DNA of 60,507 nucleotides, from NCBI GenBank assembly GCA_002551355.1, contig NTHE01000048.1, forward strand, positions 8,047 to 68,553, in the 5' to 3' direction. The DNA comes from Streptomyces sp. man185 (GTDB taxonomy: Bacteria; Actinomycetota; Actinomycetes; Streptomycetales; Streptomycetaceae). Position 1 is the stretch's first letter. Each line of letters begins with the position of its first letter. The notes under the pieces were generated by a model. That model saw only the letters and a program-made list of their open reading frames with translations. It did not search any database and had not been told where the DNA came from. A program made the position numbers and the translations under genes. Positions 8,164-15,859 of the stretch are shown piece after piece.

Positions 8164-8448
8164 GGGTACCAATCCCGAGCTGTCGGAGGGCCGGACAAGC
8201 GCTGCTCCGGGTCACTGCCCGCGAGGCCACTCAGTGCGTAATGTCCGTAATCTCACCTTAGTACGTGCAGGGCGAGTGGGCCCATCCGTTTTCGTCCCGC
8301 CAGGCGCAGGCGCGGGGCGAATCGGCTCGACATGCTGGGAGCGTGCGGAAGCCTCCGCGTACACGCCGCCAGAAGTAGCGGAATCCGAAGCAGAGCGGCG
8401 CTACGAGTCGGTAGCCCAGCTCGGGCCCGTTCGGTCCGGGTACAGGAG

Positions 8449-8468
8449 CCCGGGTGTGAGAACCCGGG
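8449..8468. promoter_or_regulatory. Inverted repeat upstream of dnaK2, possible operator
   Basis: CCCGGGT and ACCCGGG form a perfect 7-base inverted repeat with a 6-base spacer. It lies 32 bases before the candidate -35 box and about 90 bases before the dnaK2 ATG. It does not resemble a HAIR (HspR) or CIRCE (HrcA) element. The role is an inference from position only. Confidence 0.3.
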
Positions 8469-8500
8469 GTGCGCACGGCCCTCCGTGGAGGTCTTCTCCG

Positions 8501-8528
8501 TTGGCGAACGACAGCGAACCGGTAATCG
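8501..8528 (+). promoter_or_regulatory. Candidate promoter of the dnaK2 operon
   Basis: TTGGCG and TAATCG separated by 16 bases, ending 31 bases before the dnaK2 start, fit a housekeeping-type promoter moderately well. No heat-shock consensus is visible in the 396-base gap. Confidence 0.3.
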
Positions 8529-8559
8529 GCGCAGGCCGCAGCACCGGGAGGAGTTCCTC

Positions 8560-10458
8560 ATGGCCAGGGCAGTGGGCATAGACCTCGGTACCACCAACTC
8601 GGTGATCGCCGCATGGGAGGGCGGCGAGCCGTCCGTGGTTCCCAATACCGAGGGCAACCGGACGACACCGTCGGTGGTCGCCTTCACCGACACAGGGGAG
8701 CGCATCGTGGGCCAGATGGCACGGCGCCAGGCGATCCTCAACCCCAAAGGAACCATCTACTCGGCCAAGCGATTCATAGGCCGGCACTTCGACGAGATCT
8801 CCGACGAGGCTAAAGCGGTGGCGTACGACGTCGTCGAGGGCGACGGCGGGGCGGCCCGCTTCGAGGTGCGCGACAAGCTGTACGCGCCGGAGGAGATCAG
8901 CGCACAGGTGCTGCGCAAACTCGCCGACGACGCCTCCAAGCAACTGGGCGAGCGTGTCACGGAGGCGGTCATCACCGTGCCCGCCTACTTCAACGACGCC
9001 CAGCGAACCGCCACCAAGGATGCCGGCCGGATCGCCGGGCTGGAGGTGCTGCGGATCATCAACGAGCCGACGGCGGCCGCTCTCGCGTACGGCATGGACA
9101 AGAAGGAGCACGAGACCGTCCTCGTCTTCGACCTGGGCGGCGGCACCTTCGACGTGAGCATCCTCGACGTCGGCGACGGCGTGGTGGAGGTGCGTTCCAC
9201 CGCCGGGGACAGCCACCTGGGCGGCGACGACTTCGACCGGCGCCTGGTGGACCATCTCGCGGACGGCTTCCAGAAGGAGAACGGCATCGACCTGCGGAAC
9301 GACCCGCAGGCACTGCAACGACTGTTCGAGGCGGCGGAGAAGGCCAAGACCGAACTCAGCTCTGTCACCCAGACGCAGGTCAGCCTCCCGTTCATCACCG
9401 CCGACGCCTCGGGCCCCAAACACCTCACCGAATCCGTCATGCGCTCCACTTTCGAACAGATCACCGGCGATCTGGTGGAGCGGTGCCTGGAGCCGGTCAA
9501 GCAGGCCATGGCCGACGCCAAGGTCGGCGAGAGCGACATCGACGAGGTCATCCTCGTGGGCGGCTCCACCCGGATACCTGCCGTCCAGGCCCTGGTCCGT
9601 CGGCTGACCGGCGGCAAGGACCCCAACATGAGCGTCAACCCCGACGAAGTCGTGGCCTTGGGCGCCGCGATTCAGGCGGGAGTGCTCAAGGGTGAGGTGA
9701 AGGACGTCCTGCTGCTCGACGTCACGCCCCTGTCTCTGGGCGTCGAAACGCGCGGCGGAGTCATGACGAAGATCATCGAGCGGAACACCACCATCCCGGT
9801 GCGGCGTACGGAGACGTTCTCCACCGCCGACGACAACCAACCGGCCGTTGATGTGGTGGTCCTCCAGGGTGAGCGCGAGCGTGCTGCCGACAACCGCGTG
9901 CTCGGCCGGTTCCAGCTCACCGACATCCGGCCGGCGCCGCGAGGTGAACCGCAGATCGAGGTCACCTTCGACATCGACGCCAACGGCATCCTCAATGTCA
10001 CGGCGCGCGACGGGGACACCGGCAAGGAACAAGGCATCACCATCAGCGAAAGCTCCAACCTGGACCGCGGTGAGGTCGAGCGCATGGTGCAGGAGGCAGA
10101 GCGCAACCAGGGCCAGGACCGGGAGCTCCGCGAAGCCGTCGACGCCCGGAACGAGCTCGACGCCGTCGCGTACCAGGTCGAGAAGCGCCTGGCCGAACTG
10201 GGCGACGCGGCCCCCTCGCACGAGAGGGCACGTGCCGAGATGCTCATCTCCGATGCCCGGGCGGCGGTCAAGGAAGAGGCCGGCGTGGAGCGCGTGCGGC
10301 CACTGGCCTCCGAACTCCAGCAGATCCTCGCCGGACTGGCTGCCCAGCCGGGTGCTGCCGCCACGGGCGACCCGGGTCAGGGTGCTTCCGCCGATGCTCC
10401 CCCGAGCGGTGGCAGCGGCGACGACGACGTCATCGACGCCGAGTTCGACAAGGGTTGA
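8560..10458 (+). CDS. dnaK: Chaperone DnaK (second-copy type Hsp70)
   Basis: A 632-residue Hsp70. The ATPase domain carries GIDLGTTNSVIA, VPAYFNDAQRTATKDAG, INEPTAAALAYG, FDLGGGTFDVSILDVGDG and VGGSTRIPAVQ; the substrate-binding domain begins near LLLDVTPLSLGVETRGG, then the helical lid and the C-terminal DDDVIDAEF tail. ATP-driven cycles fold or hold client proteins with GrpE and a J-protein, both encoded next. The ATG at 8560 has GGGAGGAG upstream and begins exactly with the family's MARAVGIDLGTT. The family's housekeeping operon usually carries hspR; this one carries cbpM, ackA and clpB neighbours instead, so it is likely an extra, acquired copy. Confidence 0.97.
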   Translation: MARAVGIDLGTTNSVIAAWEGGEPSVVPNTEGNRTTPSVVAFTDTGERIVGQMARRQAILNPKGTIYSAKRFIGRHFDEISDEAKAVAYDVVEGDGGAARFEVRDKLYAPEEISAQVLRKLADDASKQLGERVTEAVITVPAYFNDAQRTATKDAGRIAGLEVLRIINEPTAAALAYGMDKKEHETVLVFDLGGGTFDVSILDVGDGVVEVRSTAGDSHLGGDDFDRRLVDHLADGFQKENGIDLRNDPQALQRLFEAAEKAKTELSSVTQTQVSLPFITADASGPKHLTESVMRSTFEQITGDLVERCLEPVKQAMADAKVGESDIDEVILVGGSTRIPAVQALVRRLTGGKDPNMSVNPDEVVALGAAIQAGVLKGEVKDVLLLDVTPLSLGVETRGGVMTKIIERNTTIPVRRTETFSTADDNQPAVDVVVLQGERERAADNRVLGRFQLTDIRPAPRGEPQIEVTFDIDANGILNVTARDGDTGKEQGITISESSNLDRGEVERMVQEAERNQGQDRELREAVDARNELDAVAYQVEKRLAELGDAAPSHERARAEMLISDARAAVKEEAGVERVRPLASELQQILAGLAAQPGAAATGDPGQGASADAPPSGGSGDDDVIDAEFDKG

Positions 10459-10465
10459 GGCCGCC

Positions 10466-11071
10466 ATGACCCGCCACCCCGAAGAACCTGACCGCGCAGC
10501 GTCGGTCGGACCGGCTCCGAAGGACGCCGTAAGCCCTCCTGGCGAGGAGCCGCATCAACCCGGCCCGACTCTCTGGCCGCAAGCGACGGCGGACGAAGCG
10601 CGACCCGACGCGGCCGGCCCCGCATCCGCGGCGGACGAGCACGCAGCCGCGGTGCGGGAGCTGGAGGACCGCTGGCGGCGCGCCCTCGCCGATCTCGACA
10701 ACCTGCGCAAGCGTCATGCGAGGGAGTTGGAGCGGGAGCGGATGGTCGAGCGTTCGCGTACGGCCGCCGCCTTCCTGCCCGTCCTGGACAACCTCGAACT
10801 CGCCCTGTCCCACGCCGACGCCGACTCAGGTGCGGTCGTGGAGGGCGTCCGGGCAGTCCGCGACCAAGCGGTGGGCGTTCTCGAACAGCTCGGCTACCCG
10901 CGGCATGCGGAGACCGGAGTGACCTTCGACCCGGCCCATCATGAGGTGGTCAGCGTGGTCGATGACCCCGACATCGAGCCAGGCACCGTCGTGCAGGTGC
11001 TGCGCCCGGGCTACGGCGACGGCGATCGGCAGCTCAGGCCCGCCTCCGTGACTGTCGCGAAGCGGGAGTGA
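10466..11071 (+). CDS. grpE: GrpE nucleotide exchange factor
   Basis: A 201-residue protein that releases ADP from DnaK. An acidic/proline-rich disordered N-terminus of about 65 residues precedes the dimerising long helix (VRELEDRWRRALADLDNLRK, then RHARELERERM) and the beta domain (ETGVTFDPAHHEVVSVVDDP, then GTVVQVLRPGYG). It starts only 7 bases after the dnaK stop and ends 6 bases before the J-protein gene, so it is co-transcribed. Family features are complete. Confidence 0.95.
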   Translation: MTRHPEEPDRAASVGPAPKDAVSPPGEEPHQPGPTLWPQATADEARPDAAGPASAADEHAAAVRELEDRWRRALADLDNLRKRHARELERERMVERSRTAAAFLPVLDNLELALSHADADSGAVVEGVRAVRDQAVGVLEQLGYPRHAETGVTFDPAHHEVVSVVDDPDIEPGTVVQVLRPGYGDGDRQLRPASVTVAKRE

Positions 11072-11077
11072 CCGGCC

Positions 11078-12031
11078 ATGGCACGGGACTTCTACGAAGT
11101 GCTGGGAGTGTCGCGGACCGCAAGCCAGGACGAGATCCAGCAGGCCTACCGCAAGCTCGCCCGCAGACACCATCCCGACGTCAACAAGGACCCGTCGGCC
11201 GAGGAACGCTTCAAGGACCTCAACGAGGCGTACAGCGTTCTGTCCGATCCGAAGACCCGGGCACGCTACGACCGCTTCGGCGAGGACTTCCGCAAGATCC
11301 CCGAAGACTACGACGAACGGGTCGCGGCCGGCGCGGGCGGCGGATTCCGTACCCGACGGACCACAGGCGCCGGCGGCCCCCGCGCCCGGTACACCGCAGG
11401 CTTCGGCGAGGACTTCTCGGCCGAGGATGTGAACATCGAGGACCTGCTGGGCTCCCTCTTCGGTGCAGGTGCCGGCTCCGCGGGCGTCCCGGGCGCCGAC
11501 CAGGAGGCCGAACTGCCACTCACCGTCGAAGAGGCGTACAAGGGTGGCCGCCGTACCGTCACACTCGCAGGGCCCTCCGGTGAGCCGCGGCGCTACGAGG
11601 TCGACGTCCCGCCGGGCGTCACCGACGGGCAGCGCATCCGGCTGGCGGGGGAAGGCGGGCGGGGCAGCGGTGCCGCGCCCGCGGGCGACCTGCACCTTCG
11701 GGTGCGCATCCGGTCCCATCCCCAGTTCCGGCTGGACGGCCGCGATGTCCATGTGCAGGTCCCGGTCTCCCCGTGGGAGGCGGCCCTGGGCGCGACCGTG
11801 CCGGTGCCCACCCCCGGCGGTGGTACGGCCAAGGTCACCGTGCCCGCCAGCTCGTCCAGCGGCCGGCGGCTGCGGTTGCGCGGCGAGGGCATGCCCAACC
11901 CGCGTGGTGCGAACGGTGACCTGTACGCCGAACTCCGCATCATGGTGCCGCCCACCCTGGGTGACCGGGAGCGTGAACTGTTCGAGGAGCTCGCCGCGAC
12001 CTCCTCGTTCGACCCCAGGAGGACCCGATGA
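11078..12031 (+). CDS. cbpA: J-domain co-chaperone, CbpA/type B DnaJ
   Basis: A 317-residue class B J-protein. J domain at residues 4-68 with HPD at 32-34 (ARRHHPDVNKD); a Gly-rich linker to about 140; two C-terminal beta domains (LPLTVEEAYKGGRRTVTL; VQVPVSPWEAALGATVPVPT; LRLRGEGMPNPRGANGDLYA). There is no CxxCxGxG zinc finger, which separates it from classical DnaJ and fits CbpA. It stimulates DnaK ATP hydrolysis and delivers clients. The stop overlaps the start of cbpM (ATGA), a strong sign of translational coupling to its modulator. Confidence 0.92.
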   Translation: MARDFYEVLGVSRTASQDEIQQAYRKLARRHHPDVNKDPSAEERFKDLNEAYSVLSDPKTRARYDRFGEDFRKIPEDYDERVAAGAGGGFRTRRTTGAGGPRARYTAGFGEDFSAEDVNIEDLLGSLFGAGAGSAGVPGADQEAELPLTVEEAYKGGRRTVTLAGPSGEPRRYEVDVPPGVTDGQRIRLAGEGGRGSGAAPAGDLHLRVRIRSHPQFRLDGRDVHVQVPVSPWEAALGATVPVPTPGGGTAKVTVPASSSSGRRLRLRGEGMPNPRGANGDLYAELRIMVPPTLGDRERELFEELAATSSFDPRRTR

Positions 12032-12438
12032 CCGACCGACCCACGGGAGCGGCGGGCACCGCCCGGTCCGGTACCGGCAACCGCCCGGATCAGCCGGTCG
12101 CCCATGCCGCTACGGCTCCGACGACTACCCGCTATGCGCTCGTTCCCGTCCCAGGACTTTCCCTGGAGGCCGTCGCCCGCCGATCGCGTCTCCATCCGGA
12201 TCTGGTCCGCCGGTTCGTCGCCCTCGGGCTTGTCGACGCCGAACGCGATGCCGTCGGCCGCCTGGTTTTCGACCGCGACGCCCCCGCGGTGCTTGCCCGC
12301 ATCCAGCGGCTGCGCTCCGGACTCTGCCTCAATTACGCATCCATCGGACTGGTGCTCGACCTGCTCGACCGCATCAGCCTGCTCGAAACCGCCCTGCGCG
12401 GCCGCGGCACGAGGAGTGATACACCGCCATGGACATGA
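12028..12438 (+). CDS. cbpM: Chaperone modulator CbpM (MerR-like fold)
   Basis: A 136-residue protein. After a low-complexity N-terminus of about 35 residues comes a MerR_2-type helical domain (LSLEAVARRSRLHPDLVRRF, then VALGLVDAER) and a C-terminal helix pair (ARIQRLRSGLCLNYASIGL, then VLDLLDRISLLE). CbpM binds the J domain of CbpA and restrains it. It could be mistaken for HspR, a MerR-type repressor found in this position in housekeeping dnaK operons. The short form, the sequence around LCLNYASI and the overlap with cbpA favour CbpM, but DNA binding is not excluded. It overlaps clpB by 10 bases. Confidence 0.8.
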   Translation: MTDRPTGAAGTARSGTGNRPDQPVAHAATAPTTTRYALVPVPGLSLEAVARRSRLHPDLVRRFVALGLVDAERDAVGRLVFDRDAPAVLARIQRLRSGLCLNYASIGLVLDLLDRISLLETALRGRGTRSDTPPWT

Positions 12439-15068
12439 ACCGCCTCACACAGAAATCCCAGGAAGCCCTCCAAGAGGCCCAGTCCGCGGCCGGCCGCATG
12501 GGGCATACCGAAGTGGACGGAGAACACCTGCTGCTCGCACTCGTCGATCAGGAGGACGGTCTGATCCCACGCCTGCTGGAGCAGGCCGGAAGCGATCCGG
12601 CGGAACTGCGCGCGGCCGTGCGCGAGGAACTGTCCCGCCGCCCGAAGGTCACCGGCTCCGGTGCGGCACCCGGCCAGGTTTTCGTCACTCAGCGCCTTGC
12701 CGGCCTGCTGGACGCCGCTGAACGGGAGGCCAAACGGCTCAAGGACGAGTACGTGTCCGTGGAGCACCTCCTGCTCGCCCTGGCCGAAGAGGGGGCATCA
12801 ACAGCCGCTGGACGTCGGCTCAACCAGGCAGGAATCACCAGGGACTCGTTCCTGGGCGCACTCACCCAGGTCCGCGGCAATCAGCGGGTCACCTCCGCCA
12901 ACCCCGAAGTGGCCTACGAGGCGCTGGAGAAGTACGGTCGCGATCTCGTCGCCGAGGCCAAGGAGGGCAGGCTCGACCCGGTCATCGGCCGGGACGCCGA
13001 GATCCGCCGCGTCACCCAGATCCTGAGCCGGAAGTCCAAGAACAACCCGGTTCTCATCGGAGACCCCGGTGTCGGCAAGACCGCCATCATCGAGGGCCTC
13101 GCCCAGCGCATCGTCCGCGGCGACGTCCCCGAGGGGCTCCGCGACAAGATCGTGTTCGCCCTCGACATGGGATCCCTCGTTGCCGGCGCCAAGTACCGAG
13201 GCGAGTTCGAGGAACGCCTCAAGGCCGTGCTCAGCGAGGTCAAGGCCGCACAGGGCGGCATCTTGCTCTTCGTCGACGAACTGCACACCGTCGTCGGTGC
13301 GGGCGCCGCCGAAGGGGCCATGGACGCGGGGAACATGCTCAAGCCGATGCTTGCCCGCGGCGAACTGCACATGATCGGCGCCACCACCCTCGACGAGTAC
13401 CGCAAACACATCGAAAAGGACGCCGCGCTGGAACGACGGTTCCAGCAGGTCCTGGTCGGCGAGCCCAGCGTCGAGGACACCATTTCCATCCTGCGTGGAC
13501 TGCGTGAGCGCCTGGAGGTCTTCCACGGCGTCAAGATCCAGGACACCGCACTGGTCTCGGCCGCCACCCTCAGCCACCGCTACATCACGGACCGATTCCT
13601 GCCCGACAAGGCCATCGACCTCGTCGACGAGGCCTGCGCCCGGCTGCGTACCGAGATCGACTCCATGCCTGCCGAACTCGACGAGCTCACCCGCCGCGTC
13701 ACCCGCCTGGAGATCGAGGAAGCCGCCCTCTCCAAGGAAACCGACCCGGCGAGCCATGCCCGTCTGGAGGAGCTGCGCAAGGAACTGGCCGACCTGCGCG
13801 GTGAGGCCGACGCCAAACACGCCCAGTGGGAGGCCGAACGGCAGGCGATCCGGCGGGTGCAGGAACTGCGCCAGGAACTGGAGCAGGTCCGCCACGAGGC
13901 GGAGCAGGCCGAACGCGCCTACGACCTCAACCGTGCCGCCGAACTTCGATACGGCCGCCTCCAGGACCTGGAGCGGCGTCTCGCGGCGGAGGAGGAGCAG
14001 CTGGCCACCCGGCAGGGACAGAACCGTCTGCTGCGCGAGGTGGTCACCGAAGAGGAGATAGCGGAGATCGTCGCTGCCTGGACCGGCATCCCGGTCGCCC
14101 GCCTGCAGGAAGGCGAACGCGACAAGCTGCTGCGCCTCGACGAGATCCTCCGCGAGCGCGTCGTCGGCCAGGACGAGGCCGTCAGGCTCGTCGCCGACGC
14201 CATCATCCGCGCCCGCTCCGGCATCCGCGACCCTCGCCGGCCCATCGGTTCCTTCATCTTCCTCGGCCCCACCGGCGTCGGAAAGACCGAGTTGACCAAG
14301 ACTCTCGCCCGGGCGCTGTTCGACTCCGAGGACAACATGGTCCGCCTCGACATGAGTGAGTACCAGGAGCGGCACACCGTCAGCAGGCTCATGGGCGCAC
14401 CACCCGGATACGTCGGCTACGAGGAAGGCGGCCAGCTCACCGAGGCCGTACGCCGCAAGCCGTACTCGGTCGTGCTGTTCGACGAGATCGAGAAGGCACA
14501 CAGCGACGTCTTCAACACTCTGCTGCAGATCCTCGATGACGGCCGCATCACCGACGCCCAGGGCCGCACCGTCGACTTCCGCAACACAGTGATCATCATG
14601 ACGTCAAACATCGGCTCCGAGCACCTCCTCGACGGCGCCACCGCCGAGGGTGAGATCAAGCCTGACGCCCGCGCGCTGGTGATGGGCGAGCTGCGCGGGC
14701 ACTTCCGCCCGGAGTTCCTCAACCGCGTCGACGACATCGTGCTGTTCAAGCCGCTGGGCGAGCGGCAGATCGAAAGGATCGTGGAGCTTCAGTTCGACGA
14801 ACTGCGGCAGCGGCTGGCGGAACGCCGCATCGACGTAGAACTCACCGATGCGGCGCGAGAGGTGATTTCCCACCAGGGCTACGACCCGGTGTACGGGGCC
14901 AGGCCGCTGCGGCGGTACATCTCCCACGAGGTGGAGACGCTGGTCGGACGTGCCCTTCTGCGTGGTGACGTCCAGGACGGCGCGACCGTCCGTGTCGACG
15001 CCGAACACGGAGAGCTGGTGGTCACCTACGACCAGCCGGAAGAGGCCCGGGAAGCGAGGGCAGCGTGA
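12429..15068 (+). CDS. clpB: ATP-dependent disaggregase ClpB (Hsp104)
   Basis: An 879-residue AAA+ protein. Clp N-domain at residues 1-150; NBD1 with Walker A GDPGVGKT 211-218 and Walker B LLFVDELHT; the long coiled-coil middle domain at about 405-530, which separates ClpB from ClpC/ClpA; NBD2 with GPTGVGKT 613-620, VLFDEIEKAH and TSNIGS; and a C-terminal domain. No ClpP-binding IGF/L loop is apparent, consistent with disaggregation rather than proteolysis. It threads aggregated proteins and hands them to DnaK/CbpA/GrpE, whose genes lie immediately upstream. It overlaps cbpM and, by GTGA, the thioredoxin gene. Confidence 0.96.
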   Translation: MDMNRLTQKSQEALQEAQSAAGRMGHTEVDGEHLLLALVDQEDGLIPRLLEQAGSDPAELRAAVREELSRRPKVTGSGAAPGQVFVTQRLAGLLDAAEREAKRLKDEYVSVEHLLLALAEEGASTAAGRRLNQAGITRDSFLGALTQVRGNQRVTSANPEVAYEALEKYGRDLVAEAKEGRLDPVIGRDAEIRRVTQILSRKSKNNPVLIGDPGVGKTAIIEGLAQRIVRGDVPEGLRDKIVFALDMGSLVAGAKYRGEFEERLKAVLSEVKAAQGGILLFVDELHTVVGAGAAEGAMDAGNMLKPMLARGELHMIGATTLDEYRKHIEKDAALERRFQQVLVGEPSVEDTISILRGLRERLEVFHGVKIQDTALVSAATLSHRYITDRFLPDKAIDLVDEACARLRTEIDSMPAELDELTRRVTRLEIEEAALSKETDPASHARLEELRKELADLRGEADAKHAQWEAERQAIRRVQELRQELEQVRHEAEQAERAYDLNRAAELRYGRLQDLERRLAAEEEQLATRQGQNRLLREVVTEEEIAEIVAAWTGIPVARLQEGERDKLLRLDEILRERVVGQDEAVRLVADAIIRARSGIRDPRRPIGSFIFLGPTGVGKTELTKTLARALFDSEDNMVRLDMSEYQERHTVSRLMGAPPGYVGYEEGGQLTEAVRRKPYSVVLFDEIEKAHSDVFNTLLQILDDGRITDAQGRTVDFRNTVIIMTSNIGSEHLLDGATAEGEIKPDARALVMGELRGHFRPEFLNRVDDIVLFKPLGERQIERIVELQFDELRQRLAERRIDVELTDAAREVISHQGYDPVYGARPLRRYISHEVETLVGRALLRGDVQDGATVRVDAEHGELVVTYDQPEEAREARAA

Positions 15069-15523
15069 ACACCACACGTACAACGACGGTGACCTGCCCG
15101 CACTGCGGGCGCGACAACCGCATTCCTGTTGCCGCCGAGGGTCGCCCCAAATGCGGCCACTGCAAGCAGCCGCTGCCCTGGGTCGTCGACGCGGGGGACG
15201 ACGACTTCACCGAAGTCGCCGACAACGCCGTCCAACCTGTCGTCGTGGACCTCTGGGCCACCTGGTGCGGCCCCTGCCGCATGGTCAGCCCCGCCCTCGA
15301 ACAGGTCGCCCGCGACCTCGCCGGACGGATCAAGCTCGTCAAGGTCGACATCGACAAGAACCCAGGAGTCAGTCAGCGGTTCGAGGTCCAGGCAGTGCCC
15401 ACGCTGCTCGTCCAGGACCACGGCGAGACGGTCGCCCGACAGGCCGGTGCGGCACCGGCCCACGTCCTGCGTCAGTGGGTCGAACAAGCCCTGGAAGGCC
15501 GGCAGGCCACTGCGGGGCAGTGA
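15065..15523 (+). CDS. Thioredoxin with N-terminal zinc ribbon (Trx2/TrxC type)
   Basis: A 152-residue thioredoxin. Cys11, Cys14, Cys30 and Cys33 form a zinc ribbon (CPHCGRDN, then KCGHC), followed by a Trx fold with the active site WCGPC at 67-71 and the cis-Pro in VQAVPTLLV. In E. coli TrxC the zinc ribbon tunes redox potential and gives heat and oxidation responses. It reduces disulfides in the cytoplasm. The GTG start overlaps the clpB stop, so it is translated with the disaggregase, suggesting that refolding is linked to thiol repair in this operon. Confidence 0.93.
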   Translation: MNTTRTTTVTCPHCGRDNRIPVAAEGRPKCGHCKQPLPWVVDAGDDDFTEVADNAVQPVVVDLWATWCGPCRMVSPALEQVARDLAGRIKLVKVDIDKNPGVSQRFEVQAVPTLLVQDHGETVARQAGAAPAHVLRQWVEQALEGRQATAGQ

Positions 15524-15595
15524 GTCACCATGGCCCGGCCACCACAAGGGCTCCCCGAAACCACGCGGTAGCGCACTACTTGGGAGGAGAACGTC

Positions 15596-15859
15596 ATGGC
15601 CACGATTCCGGATCCGCACCTGGCCATGGTGCGGCCAGTCACACCGCGCACCCCGCAGGGCTGCGAGGAGTGCCTCAAGGAGCACTCCCCGTGGGTGCAC
15701 CTGCGCCTCTGCCTCACCTGCGGGCACGTCGGCTGCTGCGATTCCTCACCCCTCAAACACGCCCGACGACACGCGGGCAGTGCCGGGCACCCCATCGTCC
15801 AGTCCTTCCAACCGGGAGAGGACTGGCGCTGGTGCTACGTTCACGAGGCTCTGGTCTGA
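15596..15859 (+). CDS. Small UBP-type zinc finger protein
   Basis: An 87-residue protein consisting almost entirely of a ZnF-UBP domain. The zinc ligands are visible: Cys23/Cys26 (CEEC), Cys39/Cys42 (CLTC), Cys47, and His55, His59 and His65 (KHARRHAGSAGHP). In eukaryotes this domain binds the free C-terminus of ubiquitin; in bacteria the partner is unknown. A start at 15596 follows GGGAGGAGAACGTC. The 72-base gap after trx holds no gene. Its stop overlaps the next start (TGATG), so it is coupled to the CNB/TrxR-like fusion, a pairing that suggests a shared redox or sensory role. Confidence 0.88.
   Translation: MATIPDPHLAMVRPVTPRTPQGCEECLKEHSPWVHLRLCLTCGHVGCCDSSPLKHARRHAGSAGHPIVQSFQPGEDWRWCYVHEALV

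Noticed and set aside
8164..8559. HAIR (HspR) or CIRCE (HrcA) element upstream of dnaK2
   Set aside because: I looked for CTTGAGT-N7-ACTCAAG and TTAGCACTC-N9-GAGTGCTAA patterns and found neither. The only symmetric site is CCCGGGT-N6-ACCCGGG, which fits neither regulator.
12028..12438. The small MerR-like protein as HspR
   Set aside because: It overlaps cbpA, is shorter than usual HspR, and has the CbpM-type helix pair. Without a HAIR site nearby, CbpM is the better reading.
12429..15068. ClpC instead of ClpB
   Set aside because: The long coiled-coil middle domain between the two ATPase modules is of ClpB length, and the gene context is chaperone rather than protease.
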